Positions 49,976 to 62,159 of a stretch of 64,000 bases of DNA are shown piece after piece. Position 1 is the first letter of the stretch. Every line of letters begins with the position of its first letter. Origin of the DNA: Symbiodinium natans (lineage: Eukaryota; Sar; Dinophyceae; Suessiales; Symbiodiniaceae). The stretch covers positions 1 through 64,000 of the forward strand of contig CAJNDS010000366.1 in the NCBI GenBank assembly GCA_905221605.1, given 5' to 3'. The notes beneath the pieces were generated by a model. That model was not told the DNA's origin, searched no databases, and saw nothing but the letters and a program-made list of their open reading frames with translations. Made by a program: the position numbers and the translations under genes.

Positions 49976-52900
49976 AGCTTGCAATTTTGATTCAGGACGG
50001 CCAGGGGCTGTTTCGATGGAGCTAGTATAGCAAAGTCCATTCATGCTCGCCAGCTCCGATTTCGCCCTATCTACCTTCGGAACAGTTGACAGGACACTGG
50101 TCTTGAGTCCGCTTCGAAGTGGCCGGCCGGTGTATGCAGTCCTGCCATGAGTAGGAGGCACTGGCACCAAGCTGCTTCGTGGCGTAGGATCTCTGCAGGA
50201 GCGGCAGGGTACAAACTTGCAATTTGCTGCTCCTGCTTGTACAGATTTCAGACATTCCACGGCATTCGGAGAGAGAACGGAAAAGCCAGCATTCTGAGGT
50301 GTTATCAGCCATAAGTGTTGCTTAAGTCACCCACAGAGAGCTGTTCACACCAAAAGTCTGGGCTATTCGGAAAGCAAGCGTTGAACATATGCATCACAGC
50401 AATAACTCTCAATGTCATGCTTGTTGAATGAAGGTATCGGGCAGACCCTTTTCCGTAACACACTTCACAGGGTGAGTTTGTCAGAGTCAGGCGCCAAAAG
50501 TCAATGTCCTTCTGTTGAGCTGAAGTCCTCTTTGCTTTGGTTTTGTGCAGCGTGGGGATCTGTCTCGGGTTGCCTGGACGGCTTTCATGATGCTGGCATT
50601 TTTGGGCCGCGAAGCGATTGCCAGAGTGTCCTGAGTCTGCCAACTTGAGGTGACACGTTCGGGAAGACCAGGACGAATGGCTTCCTGGGAAGGCCGATAA
50701 ATCTCTCGGAGCCGTCGGTTTTTCAGGGCCGTTCAGCCAGAAGAGTGATGACACGAAGGGTTGTGGATGAAGCAAGGCGGCAAGGTAATGAAGGAAGCTA
50801 ACAGCTAGCAGGGGTGAAAGCATGGGACAGCCTGGCACGGCATGCAACACCGTGTTCTAATTCGAGACCATGAGTTTCAGTTCAAGTCAGTAGCTGATTT
50901 GCAGGTCCTGTTCTGGAAAGCCCGAGTTTGCCATGCAGGCGGGTTGCATGGTCCTGGATTGCTGCGATTTAAAAGTTGACGGGGCCATCGGCTTTGGACA
51001 CGTCACGGCAGCTTAAGTTAAGCGAGTCATACGGTGAATTTCACAAGTGTAGATCTCACGGCGGAGGGAAGCTCCGACAGTCCACAGGACAGTGCAATTG
51101 AGTGTATTTCTGCACAACTATTGTGTTACGGTCGAATAGATGCAATTATTGCTGCATGCGGTCTTGATTCATAGCTTCCAGTGTTGTCCATGCCAGAGTC
51201 AAACGACACGTGTGAGGATGCGATGCAAGATGCAAGGGAGTTGTGACTGGATGTACATAGATATACTTATGTATGTATCTAGCACTTCGACATGAGGGGC
51301 ATGGTAGCCTGAATCATCTTCACGAGCATGAAGCAGCAACATTGACTGAGGAGGCTTTGTGGGACGAGCGCCATCATGTCTTGCACGGATCGGCGAACGA
51401 AGAGTTTCATGAGTCGGACAAGGCCACGCGGGGATGCCCCATTGCCAAGATCAGGTGCGAGCCCTCCTCTCCCTTGTAGCCCAGAATGGTCAAAACCAGT
51501 TGGCAACTGAAAGCAAGGCCTTTCCAATCACAATTTGAGAGAACATGTAGGAGCTCCATGCAGCACCTAAGGGTGTTACATGTTCACCAGGAGTACTTCT
51601 CAGTCTTCCTTGCCCCGCGTGGCAAGCGTGTCACGAGCTGAGCAGGCTGTGCCTGTGCGCGCTTGCTCAGATCATTTTCAACCGGCCAAGGTCGTTCCCA
51701 AGCGGCAGAATGGATGGACGACACATTTGCTTCCGCACAAGTCGCAACCCTGGTAAACATATGACTGTAGCGAATTTCGCTGACCTTTTGCATGGCATTC
51801 AGGCAGCGAGGAAATCCGAATGGTGCGCCGCGCCTTGATTGCTGATGTGCATGTACATGAGCCGCGTACGATGCGTTGTGTCTGATGCCAGGGATGGACG
51901 ACGCGGAGATGCCATGTGAGATCCTGCATAGGTTGCATCCCGGGCACACTAGATGACAGACTTTGTCTTCTTGCGCACAGTATCTATAGGTGTTTTTTCC
52001 TGCACCAGGAGCGATGACAGGATTGCTGTTCCATCGGTGCCAGGCTCGACCTTCACCCTCCACCCCAAGCACTGGGGTCGACACATCTGTTCTCACCGTT
52101 CTCACCTCTGCTCGCAGGAAGCCTGCTTCGCCAGCTGACATCGAACATCTGAAGATCTCACAGGACCTGGTTGGCCTGTCTCCGCAGGTCAGTATCCGGG
52201 TCGAGCAGCTCCGCGATGTGTCTGCAGGATTCTGGTCGCGCGCGGCTTCCAATGATTGTGGAAGTTGGGATTGCAGATTTCTGCAGATTTCTGCAGGAAA
52301 AATGCTGTCCACATCTTCGCTGTCGCTCTTCCAAGAAGAATTGACAGCCATTCGGTTCCAGCACAGCTTTGCAGCAGCAATGCCGGCAAATCATTGTACC
52401 AAATGCCCAGCAGCAGAATGTCATCTGTGTACAACTTGCATGCCATCTGGCAGTGCGCTTCCTTCTCTGAGCCTAGTCTTGCTCCTGGAACAGGAGCGTT
52501 TTCCATGGAAGCAGCGCATGAAGTCCTTGAGCCAGAGAGTGCGCCGCCGAAAGAATTGCCGTGCAGGGTCATTCAGAGCACGGAAAAAGACAGGATGCAA
52601 GGGAGTGGCAAAGGTGGATGAAGCGGTGTTGTGCTTCGGCTTCAAGGCTGAGAAGATCTTAGCCTTGTCAGGAAGCAACTGTCCATGTACTGGAGACGCT
52701 TCTCAAACCTGTGAACCATGCGGCGTCATCAAGATCTTTCCACCCCTGAGTGCAAGTGCTAGGACACCTCAGCCTGCTAAGACTGCTAAGACTGCTAAGA
52801 CTGCGAGTTATGCCATGGCAAGACCGCAGCTCTGCGGCTGGTGGTCGCAGCAGGTGGAGCCGCGGTCGTTTGTTCACCTTGGCACAGTTGCTGTGCTGGT

Positions 52901-53034
52901 TACCTTTTGTTTTGAAATTCTTGCACTGCAGCACGTGAAAGATCAGGAATTCGACAGAGAAATTTCAACTCACAGCCGGCACACCTATCCACAAGCGTGC
53001 TACAAGCAAGGGTGTTACAAGGGTGTTGTGGCTG
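49976..53034. other. Intergenic with one weak exon candidate
   Basis: No recognised gene. Plus-strand bases about 52,120-52,215 (ADIEHLKISQDLVGLSPQ) look like a spliced exon and might belong to an unseen gene or to the 5' part of the methyltransferase gene. A 9 bp tandem repeat (CTGCTAAGA x3) lies at 52,772-52,803. Overlapping long frames on both strands here are not supported. Confidence 0.35.
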
Positions 53035-55607
53035 ATGCTGTTGGCTTTCTCCCTGGTGAGCGATGGAGCCGACGCTCGGAGCGAGCAGCTCCCACAGGCG
53101 CCAAGAAGGAGCGCCCGCCCTGAAATCCCCGGGCCCGGGGGCCCTCCCGGGCCCCGAAACTTGCCCGGGCGCTCTTCTGGCCGCTCTCCCGGGCGCTCCC
53201 CTGGGCGTGGTTGGGACCAGCGGTTTCTTGACGTGCTAGAAACATCACACACGTGAGGCTCATCTGAAGTCACTTCTCTCTGGGTCTTTCAAGTCTGTCT
53301 CATCACCAATCCTGAGGAATGAGTACTTGTTTGGCGTCTATCCGATACTGCTGGCGCTGCGAGCGGGAAAGCGGAGCTTCAAGTCTCTCTGGATCCAACA
53401 GAGACGGGGGAAAGTCACCGTCGAGAAGCGCCTACGGCTGCACTTTAACCTCCTGCCTTGATTCGCGCGCTTCGCAGGGCTAGCAGGGCTAGGCATCTCA
53501 AGAAGCATCTCAAGGTTTCTGTGCAGTGCGCTGAGCATCTCGTAGCATTCCCAGGAAGGATGACCAGGCAGAGACCTGGACAGTTGTGGCTGCAAATTGG
53601 GATGACTTCAGCACCAAACTTCTTCTTCATCATGTTGCATCGCACTGCAGGCACGCGAGGAAATTGAGCAGCGTAGCAAGTCTCTGGGAGTCAAGTTGTT
53701 CCGGCGCCTCGTTTGCAAGTCAATGTCCGAGTTGGATCTTACATCTGCAATAAAGGAAGCAACTGAGTGACCTTTCCTGCGGACACTGCTTGTCCTTTTA
53801 ACTGCTCCCGCAAAGGTCAGTTTTGCAATCCATTTCTCCCCTGTGGCGGTGCCCTATCCATGTGATCTCGGGTGAATAGTGCAGGTGCTTCAAAAGGGAT
53901 GTGCTGGATGAGCACAGTGGAGGTCGTCCCCATCAAGGCTGGCGAAATAGCATAGATCATCATCAATTTTTCTCCTCGATTCTGAGGGCTGAGTCTCCTC
54001 TTGGGTTCCACATTGTCTGGCTAAAAACCCAAGGGCTGGTGCTGAAGTGCACGGAGCCCTCCATCAAGACGGTGGAGGAGACGGAACGTGGACGTCGACT
54101 TGCGCAGACGTCAAGCACCTCAAAGCGATTTCAAAGTCAGAGCGATCCGACGCAACGGCTGTCAGACTGTCACTTGTTTTGCCATAGTCAGGAGCTTCCG
54201 CGGCCCTCCAAGGGAGCTCTCTGGCTGGCCCTGGAGGCTGTCGTTCTTTTCGTTGGCCGTATCCCAAGAAGCATCGCTCTTGCTTTTGGAGGTTTGTGGG
54301 AACAGGGGGAAAAGATTGTGGAATGGGTTTCGCATGTATTCGCGGCATGTCAGGGTGTGACCGATCCCATGAACCTCGGTTCGCTTCTGCGGTCGGCAGC
54401 TTTCTTCGGTGTGGAAGGCAGACGTCTTGTGCCTTTGCGCTGGTGCCCGCCCCGTGGTGACCCCCCTTGGAAGGTGTCATCTGCGAGAGGGGATGCGCGC
54501 GCTATTCCCCTGTGGCAGCCAAAGCATCCGTCTGACTCTCGGGATTCTTTGAGCAGAGCTGGCGGCTTCTGGCATGACGATAGAGCTTCCCGAGGCCGGA
54601 GCGGGTGAGACGATGGAGATATTCCATTCAAGAGATCTGGAGAAGCTGCTTCCAAGGCACGTTTTCACAGCCAGAACGGGGCAAGCGGCAATTGACGGTA
54701 AGTGATGGCAAGTGTTGGCAAATGATGGCAAGTGATGGCAAGTGATGGCAAGTGATGGCAAGTGCGGGCACAGCCTGCGGCCAAGTGCTTAGCCCAGTCC
54801 CTGAGTCATCCTGAGTCACGTCAGGGCTCGGCGACAGGGCTGGCTCGTGGTTGGGGCATCTTTGCCAGCGGAGGGCGAGCGGTGCCGTGCACGTTTGGTG
54901 CAGCTGCTGAGCTGCTACCACAAGCGACCAGTACTGCCAGGAAAGAACCTCCCTACAGCTCCTTGGAAGATTGGCTGCAGACGCCCAGCCAGCTGGAGCC
55001 CTTCTGCGCTTTTTTTATCATCACCCTGTCTGTGTTTGGTTTCCCCACTTCCAAAGAGGAGCAGGGAATCCTGCTGCTGCTGGGCCCGGAAGGCCCCGGC
55101 CTCCGCAGCCAGGTCGGGTCGCTTGTTCATTTTCATGCTTACTCTCGAAGGGGTTGCGCTCACTGAGCCCCCCAAAGTGCCGACCAAAAAAAGTATCGTC
55201 AGAGTGGCTGGAGCATCCACAGCACAGGTGCGCCAAGGCTGTGACCGGCGCGGACCTTGGCGGTGACATGTTATGACGGGGCGTGAATTCTGAGAGCTGA
55301 GCAGGGCGCGCGGATCTGTTTTCTTTGACCATTCCTGAGGCTGGTTGGCATCTCCCGTGCGGGGCAGAACCTAGATGGCCTGGACTCGTTGAATGTCGGC
55401 GTGGCTGCAGGTTGCGAGAGAGGGGCATGAAAGGGACAGTCAGGCATTCTTAACAGAGGTTACTTATGTCGTTTTCTTCCTTTCAACTTCGGCGTGTGAG
55501 GCATTGCCCTGCACGCCCTTCGCACAGCGCTTGGTGCGCCACGGGCGCGTGAAGCACCCGTGACAACCAGGGCACCTGGGGCACAGGGGGCTCCGATTCT
55601 CGCATGA
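53035..55607 (+). CDS. SpoU/TrmH-family RNA 2'-O-ribose methyltransferase (organellar MRM1-like)
   Basis: SpoU enzymes transfer a methyl from SAM to a ribose 2'-OH in rRNA or tRNA. Exons: possible first exon from ATG 53,035 (short hydrophobic start, then Arg/Pro/Gly-rich); 53,317 to about 53,455 (LFGVYPILLALRAGKR, the substrate-binding fold); 53,651 to about 53,755; 53,887-53,939 (SGGRPHQG); 54,034 to about 54,085; 54,210-54,235; 54,354 to about 54,418 with motif 1 (DPMNLGSLLRSAAFFG); 54,583-54,657; about 54,838-55,115 with motif 2 (ILLLLGPEGPGL); 55,341-55,411 with motif 3 (LDSLNVGVAAG); 55,501-55,607 (IALHALRTALG, then stop). All three SAM/knot motifs are present with key residues. The hydrophobic-then-basic start could be a bipartite plastid presequence, but its link to the next exon is inferred. 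Confidence 0.75.
54702..54765 (+). repeat. 10 bp intronic tandem repeat
   Basis: About six copies of GATGGCAAGT with variants, in the intron after the exon ending near 54,657 of the methyltransferase gene. Confidence 0.85.
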
Positions 55608-57913
55608 GGTTGCAGATATGTTCAGATGATTTCAGATGAGGTTCAGGAGGCCATTGGAGGCCTCAAAAGCCCCGCCCCCTGCGTCCGAAGCCGGCGCACT
55701 GCGGGGCTCAGCTCGACTCGGTTCGGTTTCGGCTTGCTGCTACGCGAGCAATGTGAGCAGATAAAAATGGAGTGTTAACAGTCAACATGAGGACCATGAA
55801 GGCAACCTTCGGCAGTTGGCGACGTGCAAGGGGGGCTGCAAGGGTGTACTTTTCAAGGGGCTTGCCAGTGTGAATTGCGGCCAGGCCGAGCTCTGCGCCG
55901 CCCCTGCGGGCGCACCCCAAAGTCCGGGCACCGCAGCCCTCGCCTCGGCCCCCGCCTCGGCCCCCGCCTCGCCCGCCGCCGCGGCCGCCGCCGCGGCCGC
56001 CACCGCAAACCGGGTCCAAACAGGCACCCGCGGGGCGAAACGCTGCAGCGTGCTGCAGATGCAATTCGGTGAGAACGGTGCTTTGAGGCGGCGAAGCGGC
56101 AGCGTGTTGAACAAAAGGCCCGGAAGCAGCCCTTCTGCCCTTCCTGAATCTTCTTCATGTTGTTTTAGGCTCTTGATTGCTCTATGTCAGCAACCCGAAT
56201 AGGACGGGCATTATGTGATCTTTTGTGATCTTTTGGTTGCCTTGAGGGGTGTGCGTTCAGCCTCGATGCACCCGAGGCCAACTTCAAGTCACAGTCGCAG
56301 AGCTGGCAGGAGGAGGACAGAGGTTGCCGGTTCCTCCAAGGCAAACAAGAACAAGAGTATGAAACATCCTAATGACATGCCGCATAATTTGCATATTTGC
56401 CCCGAGGAGTGGGATGAAGAGAACTGGGAGGAAGCTGACGATTGGCAGGCTGAGAGCCATAAGGAAGGAGAGCATTCGTGCCAGAACTTGATCCTTCTGA
56501 CAGGAAGAGGATGGGGAGCATGACTGGGAAGATGACGATTGGGATGGTGACTGGGAAAGCAGCAGCTGGCAGGAGACTGCACCAATTGTGCAAAAATGTG
56601 AAGACAATGTGGTCCAGCTTCATGACATGCGTAGCATTTGATCTGATGCACGCTCTTGTTTGGCCAGAAAAGCACCATTGGGCAGGAGCACCGGAGTGCT
56701 GCTGCATCCAGCAGGACAAGGGTGGGCGCGGGTTTTGCAGGCTTCCAAAAATTTGAGCAGTTTTCCGAGGGTATGGATGGCTTGCACAAGCCCGTAGGTT
56801 GTCCAGAAGTCAAGAGACCCGCCCGGCCTTTCCATCCTGTCAACGAAGCGCGTCTTGAAGTTCTGCTGGTCAGAGCTGTAGAGCAGGGCTTTAGAGCCTC
56901 TGTGCCTCTGTGCTTCTGTGTTGCATGACTTGGGGTTGCATGACCTGGGTCTGTTGAGAGCCCGTCCCTACTGAAGGAAGCAGCGCCCCGGTTCCACGGA
57001 CCATCGACCGAAGCCGGTGGTAAAGGCTGCAATCCCTGCAGCGAAAGTGCAGGCGCCCCAAAGATTTTGGGATTTGGTCTTGGAATTCCTCGGACTCGCG
57101 AGTTCCGCGAGTTCCGCGAGTTCCGCGAGTTCCGCTTCCGCGGCCTTCTAATCTGGCCAATCACTTGTCAATCCTCTTGCAGAGTTGCGGTACACTGGTG
57201 TACGCGGTGGGAATTTGGAATGGGCATTTGTCGCAGGCTGCGGGTCATGATAGGTCAATTGAATCACAAAGTCTGAGTGAGCTGCAGCAGATCAAGGCTC
57301 AAGCGCGAGCAGAGCTCAATGAGAATCACGAAGCATGTCTGTGTAGTGGTCAGAAGCGTGTCATCGGCCGCACCGTATGTAGTCATGCTGCTTCTTCCTT
57401 TATTCACCTCTCAAGCAAGGAATACAGGTCACTCATGTTTAGATTTCGACATGGCTGATGAACCGGTGCCGCCAGTATTAGGCATTGAGCCAGACGCACT
57501 TCCAGAGGACGCTGGGGCCGCACTCGCAGTTCTGCTGCAGTGCTCAGAGCACTCTTGGGGTCACGTCACTTCTTGCGGTTCTCCGAGGATATCCAGAGCT
57601 TTGGGTGGACCCCGCTGGAAGAGCTAAGTGGTGACAGCAATGGCCGCTTGTTCAAATCGCTTCCGCTATTTACTCAGGGCTTCTTATGCAAGAATGTACA
57701 TGACTGTACCCCAAAATGGCCTAAGGGGTTGCAGCACAAGAAAGTACCAACACGGGTGGCAAATACAGGAACAGTGCAGCTACAGAGCGACACAACAGAC
57801 ACGCTGCTCAGACGCCATCTTTCGAGAAGCCTATTCGTGGCCTTTCCCAACGACCTGTCGATCACCAGCCCTGACGATTCAGCGTTGAAGTCTTGATAAA
57901 CTTGATGTGCGAG
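55608..57913. other. Intergenic; GC-rich repeat and weak exons
   Basis: A GC-rich run at about 55,935-56,005 encodes Ala repeats on plus and is probably simple sequence. A Trp/acid-rich exon pair lies at about 56,385-56,640 (own entry). Plus-strand text at 57,177-57,330 (YAVGIWNGHLSQAAGHDRS) may be another exon. A 9 bp repeat (GCGAGTTCC x4) lies at 57,098-57,136. Confidence 0.4.
56385..56640 (+). CDS. Trp/acid-rich repeat exons, unknown protein
   Basis: Two adjacent segments encode repeats of two or three acidic residues followed by Trp: EEWDEENWEEADDW, then after a probable intron of about 30 bp (about 56,479-56,506, ending CTGACAG) HDWEDDDWDGDWESSSW. The spacing of Trp every 3-6 residues is unlikely by chance and the two pieces match one another, which supports an exon pair. 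I recognise no family. Boundaries, start and stop are not resolved. Confidence 0.35.
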
Positions 57914-58600
57914 GCATTGACCTTGCGCTCTTGCTGGCCCGGAACTCAAGCTGCAAAGCCGGAAGCATGGGGTGCGCCATTGCTGATAAATCCGGCAGGA
58001 TCATTGCAGGCGGGAAAACCCACCAACCCCAAAACCCGGAAACTGCTGCCCGTGTTGGGGGCTATCCCATAGGCTAAGGCACCATAAGGCACCTCTTGTC
58101 GCTTTCATGCAGCTGTCCTCTGGCAGGCCATGTGAATGGCCCAGTGTGGGAGCCGAATGCGAAGTGCCTGAGATGAATCATGGATGATGTGATTGCCGAC
58201 CTCGCCGATTTCCTCCTTCTCCCATTCCTTCCTTCCTCTTTGCTTTTGAGGCGACCGGCCTCGGACCTCCACGCAGAGGTCAACGCCGTTGGGCGCTGCG
58301 CACGTTTGGGGCGACGGCCTCAAGAAGGGTTTCGTTTTGTTTGTCGATTTATTTGAGGAGTGGGTGATTTTTGAGGATGTTGAGATATGTTGAGGTTTCC
58401 GGGTCTGTTTTGTCATCAGACTGAGGCGGGCCACTGAAGGCTCTTCGGTTTACGCGCCTTGTCTCGAAGATTTCAACTCAGAGGCTCGCGGAGTCCAGAA
58501 GATCTCTGGGCTGAGGTTACAATGCCCCCGTGTAAGCGCTGCTTCATGGCCCTGATTGCTGCTGGCGTGCGGCGGATCGTCACACGCAAAGAGTTTCTGA
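57914..58600 (+). CDS. Cytidine/deoxycytidylate-type deaminase, multi-exon (partial)
   Basis: Three exons give the conserved deaminase core. About 57,914-58,014 encodes LALLLARNSSCKAGSMGCAI followed by DKSGRIIAGG, the first strand pair. About 58,264-58,305 encodes DLHAEVNAVGRCA with the zinc-binding His and catalytic Glu (HAE). About 58,514-58,600 encodes TMPPCKRCFMALIAAGVRRIV with the two zinc Cys (PCxxC). Such enzymes deaminate cytidine, dCMP or related substrates. The layout is closer to the dCMP/ComEB type than to tRNA adenosine deaminases, but substrate cannot be fixed. N-terminal exons and the end are not resolved. Confidence 0.7.
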
Positions 58601-58730
58601 CGCAGGACTCCAAGGCAGGACAAGAGATTGGTGGAAAGGGGGACGAACATCAGTGTTTAAAAGTCCTGCATGGTAAGCTTTCCCTCAAATTTGAAGGATA
58701 TTCAGACTGCCGCCCGTCGGCTCGACATTG

Positions 58731-58935
58731 CCGTAAAGGCACCTCGGCTTCACAGGGGATCTCTACGCGACGTGTCGAAGTGCACTGCAGCACGATGTGT
58801 TCAAGCGCGTGAGTTGGATTCTCAAAGCCTCTCAGGTCGTGTCGGATACAGCAGAGAGGCGAGAGCGCCTGGACAAGCTCTGCGGGCCGATGCAAAAGCG
58901 AACCTTGGCGGCTTCTTTCTCTATGACCTATAGGA
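58731..58935 (+). CDS. Helical exon after the deaminase, unknown protein
   Basis: A clean plus-strand frame after an AAAG acceptor reads HLGFTGDLYATCRSAL, then FKRVSWILKASQVVSDTAERR and LDKLCGPMQKRTLAA, amphipathic helices with no stop. It may be a C-terminal exon of the deaminase gene or the start of another gene. No family recognised. Confidence 0.35.
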
Positions 58936-60817
58936 CCTGGCAAGGTCTCAGTCCAGAGCTTGACAAACATGCCCCAACGGAGGAAAACGCGATCAAGAAG
59001 AAGTGGATCCACCGGAGAGCGCTGACTCGGAAAAAAGGATCTGTCGGGCGACATGCTTGAGCAAGTGCTTGTCCTACAAAACCTCAGATGTTGTCCAATC
59101 TTCAGCTCTTGTTGCAGACCCCGCGCTCCGCGCAGAAAGCTGCACGGCTGCCAGAGGAGCTGTGTGCGGGAGCATGCCAGAGCAGTCTGTTCTTGTGATC
59201 AGCGTTTTTTGCCGACAGGAGCTGGGATTCAGTGTCGGCTCTGGCGTGAGAAACAAGGCCATTGTGCCCGGCGTTGTTGATGATCCATGACGATCCTGGT
59301 GTGTATTGCGCCTCAAGGTTAAGGCCTCGAGTGCAAATACATGTCTGTAGAATCACAAAAGAGCCAATTCAGCGTCCGTGCATGCCATGTTGCAGGGATG
59401 GGAGATCGGACAGATGGAGGTTCGATGCTTGGGCGATTGGTGCGTGTTGCCTGGTGAGCTTTCTTGCTGGCTCTGTCTAGCACGACTTTCAGCGCGTATG
59501 CTAGGGCTGATTCCAGTACAGGATGGCGTGCGGCCAGCTGATGATGGTGAGCCAGCCTGTGCCTCACGCAACACCTCAGATTCGCCTTCTGCATCCCCAT
59601 GTCAGCCCGCGCAGAAGGCCACAAAGCAACTTCATATTGTGACCCCGTATGAGCTCCCCGTATGCGTAGGCGCTAAACGGATGGAAGGGGCGGCTTACAG
59701 GGCACTGAAAGACGGCAAGGCTTGCAGGGTCTTGTGAGATCTTTGAGAAGTCCGTGAAGCAGGTTGAGGGCTCACAGGGCTCACAGGGCTCATCAAGCTG
59801 GGATTCTGTTTTCTGCTTCCACTGCAAAGCCTGAGCCATGTAATGCGTGCCGTGGCGAAGAGGTTTCAACAGGTTTACTCAAGGTTTCGGTGAAGGTCCT
59901 GGACTGTGGTAGGCTCTGACATAGGTATGTTGCGATTGTTGCCAAATACGTCAGCTCGATGCCACTGTCTTCGTCGAGACAAATCCTCAAATTCAGCTCA
60001 GGACGTCTTCTTCTCACACTCCTACAGCGACAATTGCCAGGCGCTTAGTCGAGATGCAAAAGCGAACAGCCCGGGTGAACATGCGAAGATTCGTCAAGGT
60101 CGGCGCGTTGACATGGCCATGTTCGAGTGCAACTGCCCCAACAGTCCGGGCGCTTACAAAATGCTGCAGTTGTCCCATTTTGGCCCATACAAGTCGGAGA
60201 TCAGAGTCTTCTGAGGCCTAAGCTGCTGCTCACACCTCTATGCTGCCTGTGTGGCACTTCCTCAGCAGCTTGGACGACAATGAGGGATGCTTGTGGGACG
60301 GATGGGACGGTTTCGGCGACCCGATTGGGGCTCTCGGGAGGTACCGGCACCGTGCTGCCTTGTTGTGGGCCTTGCGGCAGGCCGGGGGCCGGTGGAATTC
60401 TTTCAGCGTCTCTTGCAGTTCTTTGTAGACAGAGTGTTGTCTAAGCCTGTTTTGAGTGCACATGTTGTGGGCTCACTCTCCCCTTCCTCTTCTACGGGAT
60501 GCAGAGAGAGAGAGGACTTGGGGGCCGCGGCCGGCAGCGAAGAGGGCCCGAAGAGGAGCTGGGGCGGCAGCCGCGCCCCGAGGCCAAGTCGAGAGCAGCA
60601 GCTGAGAGTGAAGAGAAAAGAGAGGGGGAGGGGGAGAGAAAAGGATGCAACAAAAGGGAGAGTAGCTTAAGCAGGGAGAGTAATTGCATAGCAGAGAAAG
60701 GGGAGCCGGGGGAGCCGTGCTGCTGAGCTGTGCTGTGAGAGGGGCGGCTTCGAGAGCTGTCGGCGGCGGCTGAAGGTTGGGCAGACAGCAAAAAGTGTCT
60801 TATCTCCATTTTCTGCG
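58936..60817. other. Intergenic, weak exons only
   Basis: Plus-strand text near 60,060-60,214 (VDMAMFECNCPNSPGAYKM, then SHFGPYKSEIRVF and stop) looks like a last exon of something unidentified. A 9 bp repeat (GGGCTCACA) lies near 59,770. Bases 60,495-60,700 are purine-rich low-complexity sequence. Confidence 0.35.
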
Positions 60818-60840
60818 AGAGAGAGAGCGAGAGAGAGAGC

Positions 60841-60871
<31 letters not shown>

Positions 60872-60880
60872 CGAGGGAGA
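60818..60880 (+). repeat. GA microsatellite
   Basis: Nearly pure (GA)n with C and T interruptions. A weaker purine-rich patch recurs at 62,590-62,670. Confidence 0.9.
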
Positions 60881-61107
60881 GTGAGCTCCAACCCGGGGGA
60901 AGCCGAAGTCCAAAACGACCTACATAACGGCAGCATGGAGAGCCGCTTTGCTTGTTTGACTCCCTGGGAGCATAGAGGAGAGAGCCTTCATCATTGACTT
61001 GGCAGTTTCGTAATTTTAACGCTACGCGACCCGCCTTGGCCCGGCCCAGCGCATCCGCGTGAGCATGGTTATTCCGCAGCGGCCAAGTCGCTGGACCCCA
61101 AGCAATA

Positions 61108-61240
61108 AGGGTTGGGTTTAGGGTTTAGGGTGTGCTTCGGGCTTTAAGGTTTAAGGGGGGGGTAGGGGGGGGGTAGGGGGGGGGTGGGGGGGGGGGGGAG
61201 GGGGGGGGTAGGGGGGAAAAGGGGGGGGGGCCGGCCCTGC
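61108..61240 (+). repeat. Short telomere-like tract and long G-run
   Basis: GGGTTTAGGGTTTAGGG at 61,114-61,131 leads into about 70 bases made almost only of G with single T/A interruptions (61,156-61,230). Confidence 0.85.
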
Positions 61241-61430
61241 TGGGAGGGGGCTTGAACGCCCCTGGTCCTGGCGAACCGTCCGCTTGCGGGAGTGTTGTAC
61301 GGTTCTGACGCACCTAGGGTCGCTTCAGGTACCAATTTCAGGTCCGGTGCTCAGGAACCAGACGGGAGACAATTCAGAACCACACAGGGGGCACTTCAGA
61401 CGCACACATGGTGCATTTCAGGCGCACTAC

Positions 61431-62010
61431 TTATGGTTTAGGGTTTAGGGTTTGGGGATTAGGTTTTAGGGTGTAGGGTTTCGGGTTTAGGGTTTCGGGT
61501 TTGGGGTTTAGGGTTTAGGGTTTAGGGTTTACGGTTTAGGGTTTACGGTTTAGGGTTTAGGGCTTAGGGTTTACGGTTTAGGGTTTAGGGTTTAGGGTTT
61601 AGGTTGTAAGGTTTAGGGGGTTTATGGTTTAGGCTTTAGGGTTTGGGGTTTAGGTTTTAGGGTTTAGGGTTTCGGGTTTAGGGTTTCGGGTTTAGGGTTT
61701 AGGGTTTAGGGTTTAGGGTTTAGGGTTCACGGTTTAGGGTTTAGGGCTTAGGGTTTAGGGCTTAGGGTTTACGGTTTAGGGTTTAGGGCTTAGGGTTTAG
61801 GGTTTAGGTTGTAAGGTTTAGGGGGTTTAGGGTTTAGGCTTTAGGGTTTGGGGTTTAGGTTTTAGGGTTTAGGGTTTCGGGTTTAGGGTTTAGGGTTTTG
61901 AGTTTAGGGTTTAGGGTTTACGGTTTAGGGTTTTCGGTTGAGGGTCTAGGGTTTAGGGTTCAGGGCTTAGGGTTTAGGGTTTAGGTTTTAGGTTTTAGGT
62001 TTTAGTTTAG
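61431..62010 (+). repeat. Degenerate TTTAGGG array with a 205 bp higher-order repeat
   Basis: About 80 heptamers of TTTAGGG with variants TTTACGG, TTTCGGG and CTTAGGG. The marker AGGTTGTAAG recurs at 61,601 and 61,806, and flanking variant order repeats with it, giving a 205 bp higher-order unit. That points to amplification of an old internal tract rather than new telomerase product. Confidence 0.85.
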
Positions 62011-62159
62011 GGCGGCACAAAGTGTCAACTCAGCGCCGGCTAGGGGTGTTTGGAGAGCTTTCAGTGTCGCCTTGATGCCTCACCTTCGTTCGTGAGCACA
62101 CTCAAGCCTAAACCCCTAAATCCTAAACCCTAAAAGTCCTGGACCCTATAAATACAATA

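Noticed and set aside
50305-50850. 181-residue minus-strand frame
   Set aside because: Hydrophobic start, but the rest lacks any recognisable domain and the neighbouring genes are all on plus.
51584-52351. 255-residue minus-strand frame
   Set aside because: No family signal, and competing open frames on the other strand; composition is that of noncoding DNA.
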